Assembly: GCF_034670185.1 (NCBI RefSeq)
Contig: NZ_JAXMNY010000003.1
Span: 434,001 to 498,000, forward strand
Length of the DNA: 64,000 nt
Source of the DNA: Nisaea sp.
GTDB taxonomy: Bacteria; Pseudomonadota; Alphaproteobacteria; Thalassobaculales; Thalassobaculaceae
Direction of reading: 5' to 3'
Shown here: in pieces, positions 8,641 through 17,735 of the stretch
Numbering within the stretch: position 1 is the stretch's first letter
Layout: each line of letters starts with the position of its first letter
Notes under the pieces: model-generated
Seen by the model: the letters and a program-made list of their open reading frames with translations, nothing else
Databases searched by the model: none
What the model was told of the DNA's origin: nothing
Translations under genes and position numbers: made by a program

Positions 8641-9147
8641 CTAAATGTTCAGCAGGAAGATTCTGGTCACCGCGATCGTTACCAGCTCCAGATAGAGCAC
8701 CATCGCGATCATCATGCCGTAGCGCTGCAAGTCGCTGATCAGTTTCGATTTCCGCTTGCGGGCGGCGGTACTGAAGCTGCCCCACTTGGACGTGACATAG
8801 TCGATCTTGCGAGCCTCAGCTGACTGCCACCACTGCAAGCTGAGGATCACGCCAGCGCTGGCGAGGCTGAAAATCCAGACCATGACCATAAGCAGATGCG
8901 CAAGTATCGGATCTTTCCAGTGGGTCCATTCCCCGTAGCCCGTCGCGACTGCGGCACCGATGGAAAAATAGAGCACGGCACGCCATTGCTGATGTTTCGC
9001 GAAGCGCAGGTTTTCGGAGGCATCGGCATAGATTGCGAGGAATTCGGCGTGGGTCGTTTCCTCAAGCTCACTGGGGGTATCTTCCTCCGGGTTGAGCGGA
9101 TCTACGCGGTCTTCATCGGTGTCGATCGGATTGAGTGGCTTGGCCAT
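8641..9147 (-). CDS. Hypothetical three-helix membrane protein
   Basis: A 168-residue protein whose first 45 residues are very acidic (DTDEDRVDPLNPEEDTPSELEETT). Membrane segments follow at about 58-78, 85-108 and 144-165, and a basic loop (ARKRKSKLISD) lies between helices 2 and 3. The ATG has GGAGAGG 8 bases upstream. The family is unknown to me. Its stop lies 29 bp from the stop of the truncated MFS gene, convergent. Confidence 0.6.
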   Translation of the reverse strand: MAKPLNPIDTDEDRVDPLNPEEDTPSELEETTHAEFLAIYADASENLRFAKHQQWRAVLYFSIGAAVATGYGEWTHWKDPILAHLLMVMVWIFSLASAGVILSLQWWQSAEARKIDYVTSKWGSFSTAARKRKSKLISDLQRYGMMIAMVLYLELVTIAVTRIFLLNI

Positions 9148-9503
9148 GATCGGATCCTCTCCGTCGCTTCACCCTCTTCCCTAGGCGTGTCAACGTTGCC
9201 GAGAACGGGGGCGGAATTCCGAACATAATAGCGCTAAACGCTTTCGTTCTTTCATAAATCTTGCTTGAGTTGGGGCCTCCGGCTGACAGAGGACCGGATA
9301 GCTCACTATATTTTACCGTGCTACGCTTGAAGAGCGATGAAGTTCTCCGGTGCTTACTCTTTGGGGGTCGGTCGCCCTCAAGAAAGCCAGTACAACAGGT
9401 TTAAAATGCGTGCTGAGAGTTACTTGGGCCGGGTTTGTGAACGACATGAGGCTTGCCGGTCTTCTCGGGATCGTTGTGCGGGATCGTGCGAGGGGAGCGC
9501 CGG
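9148..9503. other. Intergenic region, no gene seen
   Basis: 356 bp between two divergent genes. It contains an AT-richer part around 9220-9320 that probably holds promoters. I found no RNA gene, repeat or clear operator in it. Confidence 0.4.
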
Positions 9504-11441
9504 ATGTCGATGACTCCAGAGCAGAGCGCTCGGCAGTTTTCCGATCTGCTCGAAAAATCGCTCGGCGCACACCAGAAAGGGGATCTGGAGATTGCGGCAG
9601 AAGGGTACCGTGCGATTCTTGACCGGTTCCCCAATCATGCGATCACACTAGACCTCTACGGCACTTTGCTTCACCAAACCGGAGAGATCGCAAGGGCTCT
9701 TGAATTCCTGGAGCGTGCGGTCGCCCTTGCGCCAGAGTCCACCTCCGCCCGGCTCCATTTGGGCGCCGCGCGGATGGCCGCCGGAAACCCGGCCGATGCG
9801 CTTAAAGAATTCCAGATCGTTTGCTCAGTAGATGCAGACAATGCGGAAGGGTGGCTGAGCCAGGCGCAGGCGCTTGAACAGCTCAATCGGCTTGATGAGG
9901 CGATCACTTCGGCCCGTCGAGCGGTGGATATTCTGCCGGCCCACGCCGTCACTTTGGGCCGACTGGGCGCGCTTCTGCTGAAAGCGGGGCAGGCAGAGGC
10001 GGCATTGTCTGCGCTGGCCGGGGTGCATCGGGCCGATCCGTTGGCTCTTGAGGCTTATCTGCATACCGCCCTGGCATGGAAGGCGGCCGGAGATCGGATT
10101 GCTGCTGAAAAAGCGGTGCGCCGGGGAATTATCATTGCGCCGGGTACTTTCGAGTTCTACCTGCATCTTTCTGGCTCCAATGCTGCCCCAGGTAAGCGGA
10201 TCGATTATGTGGAGTGGGCCCGGTATGCGACCCGACTGCGTCCTGGAGCCTCTAATCTCTGGTCGAAGCTCGCCGTCGAATGTTCGCGCGAGCATTCAGT
10301 CGATGCGGCAGTCCGCGCGGGCATTAGGGCACAAGTGCTCGACCCTTTGAACGAGTCATCCCATAACGGATTTGCTGCGGATATTTACCGCAGCAGAAAT
10401 CACGAAGCGGCGCGACGGGCATGTTACCGTGGACTTGTCGCTTACCCGTATATCGCCGAACTGAAATTGATCGCCGCTGAAACGGAATTGTGGCGCGGCA
10501 ATTTTGAAAAGGGCTGGGCTCTTTTCGAGGAGCGTCTTGATCCGAGAATATCACCCGCGCGGATCGCGCTGCCGCCCTTGTGGGAAAACAGGGCGGAGGA
10601 TCCGGGGCAGCTTTTTGTCGCCGCAGAGCAGGGTATTGGCGATGAGTACGTATTCCTGAGTTTTCTTCCGGCGCTCGCCGAGAAGGTGGATCGACTTACG
10701 GTCGAGTGCGACGAACGGAATCTTCCGCTCTATGCCCGAAGTTTTCCCGGTGTGACATTTGTCGGGCGCCACATCCGCGCCGATGAGCATGGTCGTGCAA
10801 TTTTTGATTATAGCAACTGGTCAGGCCGCCAGGATATAGATCATGCAATTTTCGCGGGTTCTCTGCCTGGTCTTTTTGTCCGTGATGCGCAGGTGCCGGG
10901 GCCTCATGGCGGTTATCTCAAGGTCGATGAGGCTGAGAAGGCTGCCTGGAAGTCGAAATTCGACCGACTCGGCAACAAGCCGAAAATTGGGATCTGCTGG
11001 CGTAGTGGCTTGGTTACAAAAATACGCGAAGCCTTTTTCACAAGCGCCGCAAACTTGGTGGGCGCCCTCGGTGCAGATGACGCAGATTATGTGAGCCTCG
11101 TTTATGATGCGCGGGACGAGGAACTGGATGAGGTTGAAGCCCTATACGGGTGCCGGATTCATGTCCCCGAGGGGATAGATCAGCGCAATGAACTGGACCG
11201 CGTTGCAGCAATGCTGTCGGCGCTTGATTGTGTTGTCGGTATGGGGGCCGCTCCCATACTTCTGGCATCGGCAGTCGGTGCGGAAGTGATTCATTTGGGA
11301 TGGTGCCGGTTTCATTGTGCTGACGAGCACGACGTCGTGTTTGGGAACTGTCACCCGATGCTCCGTCGTGACGAAAGATTTGACATGAGAATCGCTGTTC
11401 CGCGAGCGGCTGCGTTTTTGCCGACTGTGATCGGACGCTGA
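9504..11441 (+). CDS. TPR protein with C-terminal GT-B (GT9-like) glycosyltransferase domain
   Basis: A 645-residue protein. Residues about 1-330 are tandem tetratricopeptide repeats (Ala/Leu-rich helix pairs such as YRAILDRFPNHAITLDLYGTLLHQTG). The C-terminal third resembles heptosyltransferase-like GT-B folds, with a first strand-loop FVAAEQGIGDEYVF, then KIGICWRSGL and later DCVVGMGAAPILLASAVGAEVIHLGW. The start ATG at 9504 has AGGGGAG 6 bases upstream; the in-frame ATG at 9453 is unsupported. Such TPR-GT fusions modify surface structures or flagellin in alphaproteobacteria, but acceptor and sugar cannot be told from sequence. It is a single-gene unit here. Confidence 0.72.
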   Translation: MSMTPEQSARQFSDLLEKSLGAHQKGDLEIAAEGYRAILDRFPNHAITLDLYGTLLHQTGEIARALEFLERAVALAPESTSARLHLGAARMAAGNPADALKEFQIVCSVDADNAEGWLSQAQALEQLNRLDEAITSARRAVDILPAHAVTLGRLGALLLKAGQAEAALSALAGVHRADPLALEAYLHTALAWKAAGDRIAAEKAVRRGIIIAPGTFEFYLHLSGSNAAPGKRIDYVEWARYATRLRPGASNLWSKLAVECSREHSVDAAVRAGIRAQVLDPLNESSHNGFAADIYRSRNHEAARRACYRGLVAYPYIAELKLIAAETELWRGNFEKGWALFEERLDPRISPARIALPPLWENRAEDPGQLFVAAEQGIGDEYVFLSFLPALAEKVDRLTVECDERNLPLYARSFPGVTFVGRHIRADEHGRAIFDYSNWSGRQDIDHAIFAGSLPGLFVRDAQVPGPHGGYLKVDEAEKAAWKSKFDRLGNKPKIGICWRSGLVTKIREAFFTSAANLVGALGADDADYVSLVYDARDEELDEVEALYGCRIHVPEGIDQRNELDRVAAMLSALDCVVGMGAAPILLASAVGAEVIHLGWCRFHCADEHDVVFGNCHPMLRRDERFDMRIAVPRAAAFLPTVIGR

Positions 11442-11459
11442 ATGGACATGCAATACAGA

Positions 11460-11798
11460 TCAGAGGCTGAGTATTGCAAGTCCTCCGGCAAAACATCCTG
11501 CGCCGACTGCAGCGCCCAGCAGCAGGTTACGTTTTGCCAGGAAGAACACCGCGAAGCCGATCGCCACTGCACCGACCCTGAGCATGAGCGGGGTGTCGGC
11601 CAGATCGCCGGTCGGCAGGATCGCCATGCGGGAGATCAGGCCAGCGACGGTGGCGTAGGAAACGCAGCCGATCCAGCGGAACAGCGCGCCGTCCGTGTCT
11701 ATCTTCGACGCAAGCAGGGCGCCGAGGACGCGCCAGATGAAGGTGACCGAGGCCGCCAGCAGGACCAGCGCGAGCGGCGAAACCGCAGCGGTGCTCAT
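11460..11798 (-). CDS. azlD: AzlD family branched-chain amino acid export subunit
   Basis: A 112-residue protein with four hydrophobic helices. It shows the AzlD pattern of an early TFIWRVLGALL and a later GFAVFFLAKRNLLLGAAVGAG. It is the small partner of AzlC in an inner-membrane exporter of branched-chain amino acids. Its ATG overlaps the azlC stop by four bases (ATGA), so translation is coupled. A longer frame to the right is only an extension over azlC. Confidence 0.88.
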   Translation of the reverse strand: MSTAAVSPLALVLLAASVTFIWRVLGALLASKIDTDGALFRWIGCVSYATVAGLISRMAILPTGDLADTPLMLRVGAVAIGFAVFFLAKRNLLLGAAVGAGCFAGGLAILSL

Positions 11799-12520
11799 CG
11801 GCGCCTCCCGAGAACGATGTAGGCAAGCGTTCCGCCGATCAGGCCTGTCAGGATGACCCCGTAATTCGGCTCGATGCTGTGCAGGGGCGGCCCGATGACG
11901 GCGCCGGCACAGACGGCAAGAATGACAAGTCGGTCCCGGTTTAGTGCAAACAGCAACGACAGAAACACAACATTGAGGAAGACCAGCGTCAGACGGATAA
12001 TTGCCGGCATGTCCGCTGAAAGCCAGTATCCAGCAAGCGTGCCAATGCAGCCCATGGTGATGCAGAGCCCCGCGACGGGCCAATAATAAGCCAGAGCCGA
12101 CTCTCTATTCATACGCTGAGCCGCGGCCATGCCCATCGGCCAGGTCGATGCAGACATCAGGTGTGCGATGAAGATCCGCTTCAGCGGATGTTTGACGGCA
12201 TCGCGGAAGGTTCCGACCAGGATCGTCGCCATCGGGAAGAACCGGACGCTGGCCATGGAGACCGCCAGCAGCGTTACGAACAGATCTGCACCGGAGGCCC
12301 GCAGGTCCGCCATCGCAACCTGACCCGGCATGGCCCATATAAGCGCTGTCGAGAGCAAAGCCTCGAAGGCGGAAAAGCCGTTGGCATGCGCGAGAGAGCC
12401 ATAACCGAGCATGGTTGCGAAGACGACAATCGACGGGACCGCGAGACCGTGACGGACGCCTTCACGAAAGGCTTGTTTCCGGTTGGGGCTATGTTCGCTC
12501 TCGGTTTTCCGTTCGCTCAC
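11795..12520 (-). CDS. azlC: AzlC family branched-chain amino acid permease
   Basis: The large subunit of the AzlCD exporter, 241 residues. Typical sequence includes GVRHGLAVPSIVVFATMLGYGSLAHANGFS, AMPGQVAMADL and a conserved ASVRFFPMA followed by HPLKRIFIAHLMSASTWPMG. About seven membrane segments can be seen. It is the first gene of a two-gene operon and lies divergent from the ABC ATPase gene 160 bp away. Confidence 0.9.
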   Translation of the reverse strand: MSERKTESEHSPNRKQAFREGVRHGLAVPSIVVFATMLGYGSLAHANGFSAFEALLSTALIWAMPGQVAMADLRASGADLFVTLLAVSMASVRFFPMATILVGTFRDAVKHPLKRIFIAHLMSASTWPMGMAAAQRMNRESALAYYWPVAGLCITMGCIGTLAGYWLSADMPAIIRLTLVFLNVVFLSLLFALNRDRLVILAVCAGAVIGPPLHSIEPNYGVILTGLIGGTLAYIVLGRRR

Positions 12521-12680
12521 GGCCGCCTCATACGTCTTAACTCTTCCGGGGTGCGAAATTTGACAGATTGCGTCTGGATTTGACTACCAAAAGCATACAG
12601 ACTGCCCCGCTGAAAATGGTGCAAAAAGAAAAAAAATTTAAGCACCGCACAGAACAGGCGAGCCATGGGAGGCCGTGTAA

Positions 12681-14537
12681 ATGCATGATGACCGACTGAT
12701 CGAAGTCGACGATCTTCGGGTTCACTTTCCGTTGGATGACCAGACGGTCAAGGCGGTTGATGGAGTCTCTTGGCATATTGACCGGGGCGAAACGCTGGCT
12801 GTTGTCGGCGAGTCAGGGTCCGGCAAGTCCGTGACGGCGATGTCGCTGATGCGGCTGACCGATTATGCCGGTGGGCATATAGCGTCCGGTAAGGTCGATT
12901 TCCGGCGCAAGAACGGTGAGGTGATCGATATCGCCAAGGCCGGCCAGGGAACGATGCGGGATATTCGCGGTAACGATATCTCGATGATCTTCCAGGAGCC
13001 GATGACCTCGCTGAACCCGGTCTTCACCATCGGGTTCCAGATTGCCGAGACCATCATGCTGCACCAGGGAAAGAGCGAGCAGGAAGCGCTCGACATGGCC
13101 CTGGAGATGCTGAAGCTGGTCCGTATTCCGGAGCCGGAAAAGCAGTTGAGCCAGTATCCGCATCAGTTGTCCGGCGGTATGCGCCAGCGGGTGATGATCG
13201 CCATGGCGCTGAGCTGTCGTCCAAGTCTGCTGATCGCGGACGAACCGACCACCGCGCTCGACGTGACGATCCAGGCGCAGATTCTTGATCTGATCAAGAT
13301 GCTGCAGCAGGAAATCGGCATGTCCGTCATGTTCATCACCCACGATATGGGGGTGGTGGCCGAGGTTGCGGATCGCGTTGTCGTCATGTTGAAAGGCAAG
13401 AAGGTCGAAGAGGGGCCGGCGGAGCAGATCTTCCATTCGCCGCAGCACCCTTACACCAAGGCGTTGCTTGCCGCCGTGCCGAAACTCGGCTCCATGAAGG
13501 GCATGACCTTCCCGGCCAAGTTCTCCAACGTCGATGTGAACAGGGCCGAAGGCGATGCGGTCAAGGACGCGTCCGCCGGGCACGAGTTGCAGGAAATGAA
13601 GGACACGGTCCGTCATGATGCGAAGCCGCTGCTGACGGTCGAGGGCCTGACCACCCGGTTTGATATCCGCAAGGGTATGTTCGGATCAGCCACGGCACGG
13701 GTTCACGCTGTTGAGGGTGTATCCTTCGCTCTCCAGCCTGGAGAGACATTGGCATTGGTCGGAGAATCCGGTTGCGGCAAGTCGACCACGGGGCGGTCCA
13801 TCATCAAGCTGGTGGAGCCGAACAGCGGCAGTATCAAGTTCGAGGGCGAGGAGTTGATGGACCTCGACTCGAAATCCATGCGCCCGCTGCGCCGCGACAT
13901 GCAGATGATCTTCCAGGATCCGTTTGCGTCCCTGAACCCGCGCATGACTGCAGGTTCGGCCATTGCCGAGCCGATGATCGTGCACAACATCGCTTCCGGC
14001 AAGGATGCGGATGAGCGCGTCGTTTCGTTGCTCCGCCGTGTCGGTCTTGATGCCGAGCATGCGGAACGGTATCCGCACGAATTCTCCGGCGGTCAGCGTC
14101 AGCGGCTTTGCATCGCACGGGCTCTGGGTCTTGGCCCGAAGCTGATCATTGCGGACGAAGCAGTCTCGGCTCTGGACGTGTCGATCCAGGCGCAGGTCGT
14201 GAACCTGATGATGGATCTTCAGGAAGAGTTCGGTCTTGCCTATCTCTTCATTAGCCACGACATGGCCGTGGTAGAGCGTGTCAGTCACCGGGTTGCAGTT
14301 ATGTATCTCGGTGAGATTGTAGAGATCGGCCCCCGTGCGGCAGTGTTCGAGAATGCTCAGCATGCCTATACGAAAAAGCTGATGTCAGCGGTTCCGGTCG
14401 CCGATCCTTCGCGCCGCAAGCGTGACCTCAACCTGATGACGGATGAGATCCCGAGTCCGTTGAAGCCGATCGGCTACGAGCCGCCGAAGCAGGTGTACCG
14501 GCAGGTCGGAGAAGGGCATTTCGTGCTGGAGAGCTGA
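12681..14537 (+). CDS. Fused dipeptide/oligopeptide ABC transporter ATPase (DppD-DppF type)
   Basis: One 618-residue chain with two complete ABC ATPase domains. Domain 1 has Walker A GESGSGKS at 43-50 and signature LSGGMRQR near 163. Domain 2 has Walker A GESGCGKS near 361-368 and signature FSGGQRQR near 468, and both have Walker B plus the Asp loop (DEPTTALD, DEAVSALD). Each domain carries the Opp/Dpp C-terminal YTKALLAAVP or YTKKLMSAVP. The start ATG has GGGAGG 8 bases upstream. It energises peptide-type uptake and most likely serves the permease and binding-protein genes at 15.8-19.4 kb, which lie on the opposite strand. A strong terminator follows. Confidence 0.93.
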   Translation: MHDDRLIEVDDLRVHFPLDDQTVKAVDGVSWHIDRGETLAVVGESGSGKSVTAMSLMRLTDYAGGHIASGKVDFRRKNGEVIDIAKAGQGTMRDIRGNDISMIFQEPMTSLNPVFTIGFQIAETIMLHQGKSEQEALDMALEMLKLVRIPEPEKQLSQYPHQLSGGMRQRVMIAMALSCRPSLLIADEPTTALDVTIQAQILDLIKMLQQEIGMSVMFITHDMGVVAEVADRVVVMLKGKKVEEGPAEQIFHSPQHPYTKALLAAVPKLGSMKGMTFPAKFSNVDVNRAEGDAVKDASAGHELQEMKDTVRHDAKPLLTVEGLTTRFDIRKGMFGSATARVHAVEGVSFALQPGETLALVGESGCGKSTTGRSIIKLVEPNSGSIKFEGEELMDLDSKSMRPLRRDMQMIFQDPFASLNPRMTAGSAIAEPMIVHNIASGKDADERVVSLLRRVGLDAEHAERYPHEFSGGQRQRLCIARALGLGPKLIIADEAVSALDVSIQAQVVNLMMDLQEEFGLAYLFISHDMAVVERVSHRVAVMYLGEIVEIGPRAAVFENAQHAYTKKLMSAVPVADPSRRKRDLNLMTDEIPSPLKPIGYEPPKQVYRQVGEGHFVLES

Positions 14538-14564
14538 TCTGGCAGCGATATGATCTGAAATAAG

Positions 14565-14592
14565 AAACGGCGCCTTCGGGCGCCGTTTTTTG
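14565..14592 (+). terminator. Rho-independent terminator after the ABC ATPase gene
   Basis: AAACGGCGCC-TTCG-GGCGCCGTTT followed by a T-run: a 10-bp stem with a stable UUCG loop, 28 bases after the stop codon. Confidence 0.92.
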
Positions 14593-14653
14593 TTGCCGTC
14601 TCGATGTGTGAAATCCGGATATAGTCTGCCGGCATTCAGGCGGGAGAGCGATA

Positions 14654-15673
14654 ATGACAGACCTCGGACAGGCGGTACCCAGCGGCACGGATATAGATCA
14701 GGCTGTAGCCGCGCTGGCGGGCGTTGCCGAGGAGACGCCACTGATGGCGGCCCCGCACCTGGCCAGCTTGTCGGGAGCGGCAGAGGTCTATGTGAAAGCT
14801 GAGTCGCTCCAGCGTACGGGTTCCTTCAAATTCCGGGGAGCGTATTGGCGGTGCTGCAATTTGACCGATGTGGAAAAACAGGCGGGTGTCGTCGCCTATT
14901 CTTCCGGGAATTTTGCCCAGGGACTTGCCGCCGCGGCGATGGTCTTGGGGGTTCCGGCCACGATTGTGATGCCCGTGGACGCACCGGAGGCAAAGCGCCA
15001 CAAGACGGAAGCCTATGGCGCGACAGTTGTTTTGAGTGAACACGGTGACCGCCCGCGCGAGGAGGTAGCCAGCGCACTGGCCAGGGAAATCTCAGAGCGT
15101 GAAGGCAAGGTTTTGCTGCATCCCTTTGATGATCGGCTTGTTGTGACGGGACATGCCAGCGCGGCAGCGGAGATAATCGAGGGGCTGCGGCGCGGTGGGA
15201 AAGAGGCGCCCGATTTTGTTTTCTCATGCGTTGGCGGCGGCGGCTTGATTGCAGGCCTTGCTGCGGGTTTCAACCGTTTCTCCCCATCGACACGGCTCGT
15301 CGCAGTGGAGCCGGAAGGCTTTGACAGCTTTGGGCAGTCCCTGAAAGCGGACGCGGTAACCCGGATCCGCAGCGACAGTTCATCTATTTGCGATGCGCTG
15401 CAGGCAACGGCTCCTGGGGAGGTGCCATTCGCCTGCGCCAGAGCAACGGGTATGCAGCATCATGTAGCGGTGGGTGACGATACTGTCCGTGCGGCAATGC
15501 GGGTTGCGTTCGAGACTCTGAAACTTGTGCTTGAACCGTCGGGAGCCGTGGCGCTGGCGGCCTTGCTGCAGCGGCCAGATTATATTCAAGGCAATCGCGT
15601 CGTTGTGATGGCTACCGGCGGGAATATCGATTTCGAGCAGTTTTGCGGAACGCTGGGCGATGTGGCCGTGTAG
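14654..15673 (+). CDS. PLP-dependent threonine/serine dehydratase
   Basis: Fold-type II PLP enzyme of 339 residues. The Schiff-base lysine is Lys59 in SFKFRGA. The substrate loop SSGNFAQG is at 83-90 and the phosphate loop CVGGGGLIAG near 191-200. The length matches catabolic, single-domain threonine ammonia-lyases or serine dehydratases without a regulatory ACT domain. It deaminates threonine or serine to the keto acid; hydroxyamino-acid relatives used in ectoine breakdown are an alternative. It sits between the ATPase gene and the rest of the peptide transporter, so it may use amino acids released from imported peptides. Confidence 0.85.
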   Translation: MTDLGQAVPSGTDIDQAVAALAGVAEETPLMAAPHLASLSGAAEVYVKAESLQRTGSFKFRGAYWRCCNLTDVEKQAGVVAYSSGNFAQGLAAAAMVLGVPATIVMPVDAPEAKRHKTEAYGATVVLSEHGDRPREEVASALAREISEREGKVLLHPFDDRLVVTGHASAAAEIIEGLRRGGKEAPDFVFSCVGGGGLIAGLAAGFNRFSPSTRLVAVEPEGFDSFGQSLKADAVTRIRSDSSSICDALQATAPGEVPFACARATGMQHHVAVGDDTVRAAMRVAFETLKLVLEPSGAVALAALLQRPDYIQGNRVVVMATGGNIDFEQFCGTLGDVAV

Positions 15674-15729
15674 TAAGCTGTCCGCGCTTGAGCTTTATTT
15701 TGATTGTCTGGGTTAATCCCCAGACAAAG

Positions 15730-15758
15730 AAAAAGCCCCGCCAATGGCGGGGCTTTTT
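15730..15758. terminator. Bidirectional terminator between convergent genes
   Basis: AAAAAGCCCCGCC-AAT-GGCGGGGCTTTTT: a perfect stem flanked by A and T runs, so it can end transcription of the dehydratase (+) and of the permease operon (-). Confidence 0.93.
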
Positions 15759-15777
15759 GCTGAAGGTGTTGGTCTAA

Positions 15778-16671
15778 TCAGCGGGTTCTGAGTTTCGGAT
15801 CCAGGATATCCCGGACCGCGTCCCCGAAGAGATTGAAGCCAAAGACCGCGATGGTAATCGCGAGGCCTGGCCAGATCGGAACCCAAGGCGCACTTTCCGC
15901 ATATTCCTCGGCTCCGCCCTGCAGCATCAGGCCCCAGGCCGGTGTCGGCTCCTGCACACCCATCCCAAGATAGGAGAGGGAGGCTTCCAGCAGGATCGCT
16001 TCACCGAGGAAGGCCGTCAGCATGATCAGGAACGGTGCGAGTACGTTCGGCGCAATGTGTTTCATGATGATGCGCATATGCCCATATCCGATGGACCGGG
16101 CCGCATCCACATAGGGCATCTCACGGATCGCCAGTGCACTGGACCGCACGACACGAGCGCAGCGCGGCACGAAGGGGATGGTGATCGCAATGATCACCTT
16201 GTCCGTGCCGGTGCCGAAGATCGAGACGATGGCCAGAGCCATGATGATCAGCGGAAATGCCATAAAGACATCGATGATGCGCTGCATGATCAGATCGAAC
16301 CAGCCGCCGAAATAGGCACTCGCGACACCGAGAATGAGGCCACCGAACGCGCCCACCAAGGCGCAGGCGAACCCTACGAAGAGAGCCGTTCTGGCGCCGT
16401 ACACGATGCGCGAGAAGAGATCCCGTCCGAACTGGTCGGTGCCGAGCAGGAAATCCATGCTCGGCGCGACCAGCATATGCTCGAAACTATTGGCCTCCGG
16501 GTCGTATGGAGCAATGACTTCGGCAAAGACAGCCATGAAGACCATCAGAATGATGACAATCGCTCCGCCGGTGCCCAGCGGCTGGCGCCGTACCATACGG
16601 CTGATGTGGTCGATAACCCGGACTCGCTTGAAGCCGGTGTTAGTTTCGGGACTTGCATCCATGGTGCTCAT
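15778..16671 (-). CDS. Dipeptide/oligopeptide ABC transporter permease (DppC type)
   Basis: Inner-membrane permease of 297 residues. An N-terminal OppC_N segment precedes a five- to six-helix core with the EAA loop AARSIGYGHMRIIMKHIAPNVLAP. The start at 16671 (MSTMDASPE) has AGGGGAG at the right spacing, whereas the ATG at 16680 touches that Shine-Dalgarno. It is the last gene of the binding protein-DppB-DppC operon. Confidence 0.92.
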   Translation of the reverse strand: MSTMDASPETNTGFKRVRVIDHISRMVRRQPLGTGGAIVIILMVFMAVFAEVIAPYDPEANSFEHMLVAPSMDFLLGTDQFGRDLFSRIVYGARTALFVGFACALVGAFGGLILGVASAYFGGWFDLIMQRIIDVFMAFPLIIMALAIVSIFGTGTDKVIIAITIPFVPRCARVVRSSALAIREMPYVDAARSIGYGHMRIIMKHIAPNVLAPFLIMLTAFLGEAILLEASLSYLGMGVQEPTPAWGLMLQGGAEEYAESAPWVPIWPGLAITIAVFGFNLFGDAVRDILDPKLRTR

Positions 16672-16685
16672 GTCCTGCATCTCCC

Positions 16686-17657
16686 CTAGCTGTAGCGAAT
16701 GCGCGGATCAAGCCACGCGTAGAGCACATCGACGACGAAGTTCATGAAGACGAAGATCGTCACCACGAGCATCACCAGCGCCTGTGTCAGTGTGTAATCG
16801 GACTGGGTCACGGATTCGACGAACAGCTTCCCGAGGCCGTTCAGGTTGAACACCTGCTCGGTCACGACAAGGCCACCCATCAGGAACGCGAATTCAATCC
16901 CGATGATGGTCACCACCGGCAGCATCGCGTTTTTCAGCGCGTGCTTGTTGACGATGACTTTCTCGATCAGACCCTTGGCCCGGGCGGTGCGGATATAATC
17001 CTCCCCGAGCACTTCGAGCATGGCCGATCTGGTCATACGTGTCGCGACAGCGGAATATCGATATCCCGTTGCCAGTGCAGGCCAGATGAGCTGCGATATA
17101 TTATGTGCCGGATCATCAAAGATCGATTTGAAGCTGATCGGCGGCATCCAGGGTCTTCCCATGAATTCCTGCGTTCCGATCAACAGGCCCAGGATCATGA
17201 GAATGCCGAGCCAGAAGGACGGCATTGCGATGCCGGCGATGCTGAAACCGCGGACGACATAATCGACCATCGTGTTCTGCTTCGCTGCGGAGATAACCCC
17301 GAGCGGAATGGCGATTACGATGGAAGTCAGTGTTGCCATGATTGCGACCTGCAACGACAGCTCGAACCGGACGCCGATTTCGTATGTAACATCCTTGCCT
17401 GTCCACATGGATGTGCCGAGATCGAGAACGAAGAACCCCTTCATATAGTCCCAGAACTGGACATAAATTGGGTTCTCAAGTCCGAGACTTACCTGACATT
17501 GCCTGATTTGCTCTGGGTCCGCGTATGCACCTTCGCCACCGAACTTGATCAGGCAGATATCGCCCGGGACAAGCCTTAGAAGAAGGAAGACGAGGATAGC
17601 CGCTCCGATCAGGGTCGGAAGCAGCATGAGCAAGCGTTTGACGATGTATCCGTACAT
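16686..17657 (-). CDS. Dipeptide/oligopeptide ABC transporter permease (DppB type)
   Basis: A 323-residue permease starting MYGYIVKRLLMLLPTLIG, the typical DppB N-terminus. The characteristic large periplasmic loop lies between helix 1 and helix 2, and the EAA motif (RTARAKGLIEKVIVNKHALKNA) is near residues 225-246. It lies 14 bp upstream of the DppC-type gene and 78 bp after the binding-protein gene. Confidence 0.93.
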   Translation of the reverse strand: MYGYIVKRLLMLLPTLIGAAILVFLLLRLVPGDICLIKFGGEGAYADPEQIRQCQVSLGLENPIYVQFWDYMKGFFVLDLGTSMWTGKDVTYEIGVRFELSLQVAIMATLTSIVIAIPLGVISAAKQNTMVDYVVRGFSIAGIAMPSFWLGILMILGLLIGTQEFMGRPWMPPISFKSIFDDPAHNISQLIWPALATGYRYSAVATRMTRSAMLEVLGEDYIRTARAKGLIEKVIVNKHALKNAMLPVVTIIGIEFAFLMGGLVVTEQVFNLNGLGKLFVESVTQSDYTLTQALVMLVVTIFVFMNFVVDVLYAWLDPRIRYS

Positions 17658-17691
17658 GCCTTGCCGTAAAACCTTTGCTGGAAAAGGGCGA

Positions 17692-17715
17692 CCGCCCCGC
17701 CGGGGGGCGGGGCGG
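17692..17715 (-). other. GC-rich intra-operon hairpin after the binding-protein gene
   Basis: CCGCCCCGCC-GGGG-GGCGGGGCGG: a perfect 10-bp stem 20 bases after the stop of the binding-protein gene. It has only a short interrupted U-run on the minus strand. It probably stabilises or partly terminates the message so that binding protein exceeds permease. Confidence 0.7.
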
Positions 17716-17735
17716 CCGACGTCTTTAGCAGTAGA

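Noticed and set aside
11799..12083. N-terminal extension of the AzlD frame
   Set aside because: It lies antiphase over azlC and has no hydrophobic pattern; the ATGA overlap gives the true start.
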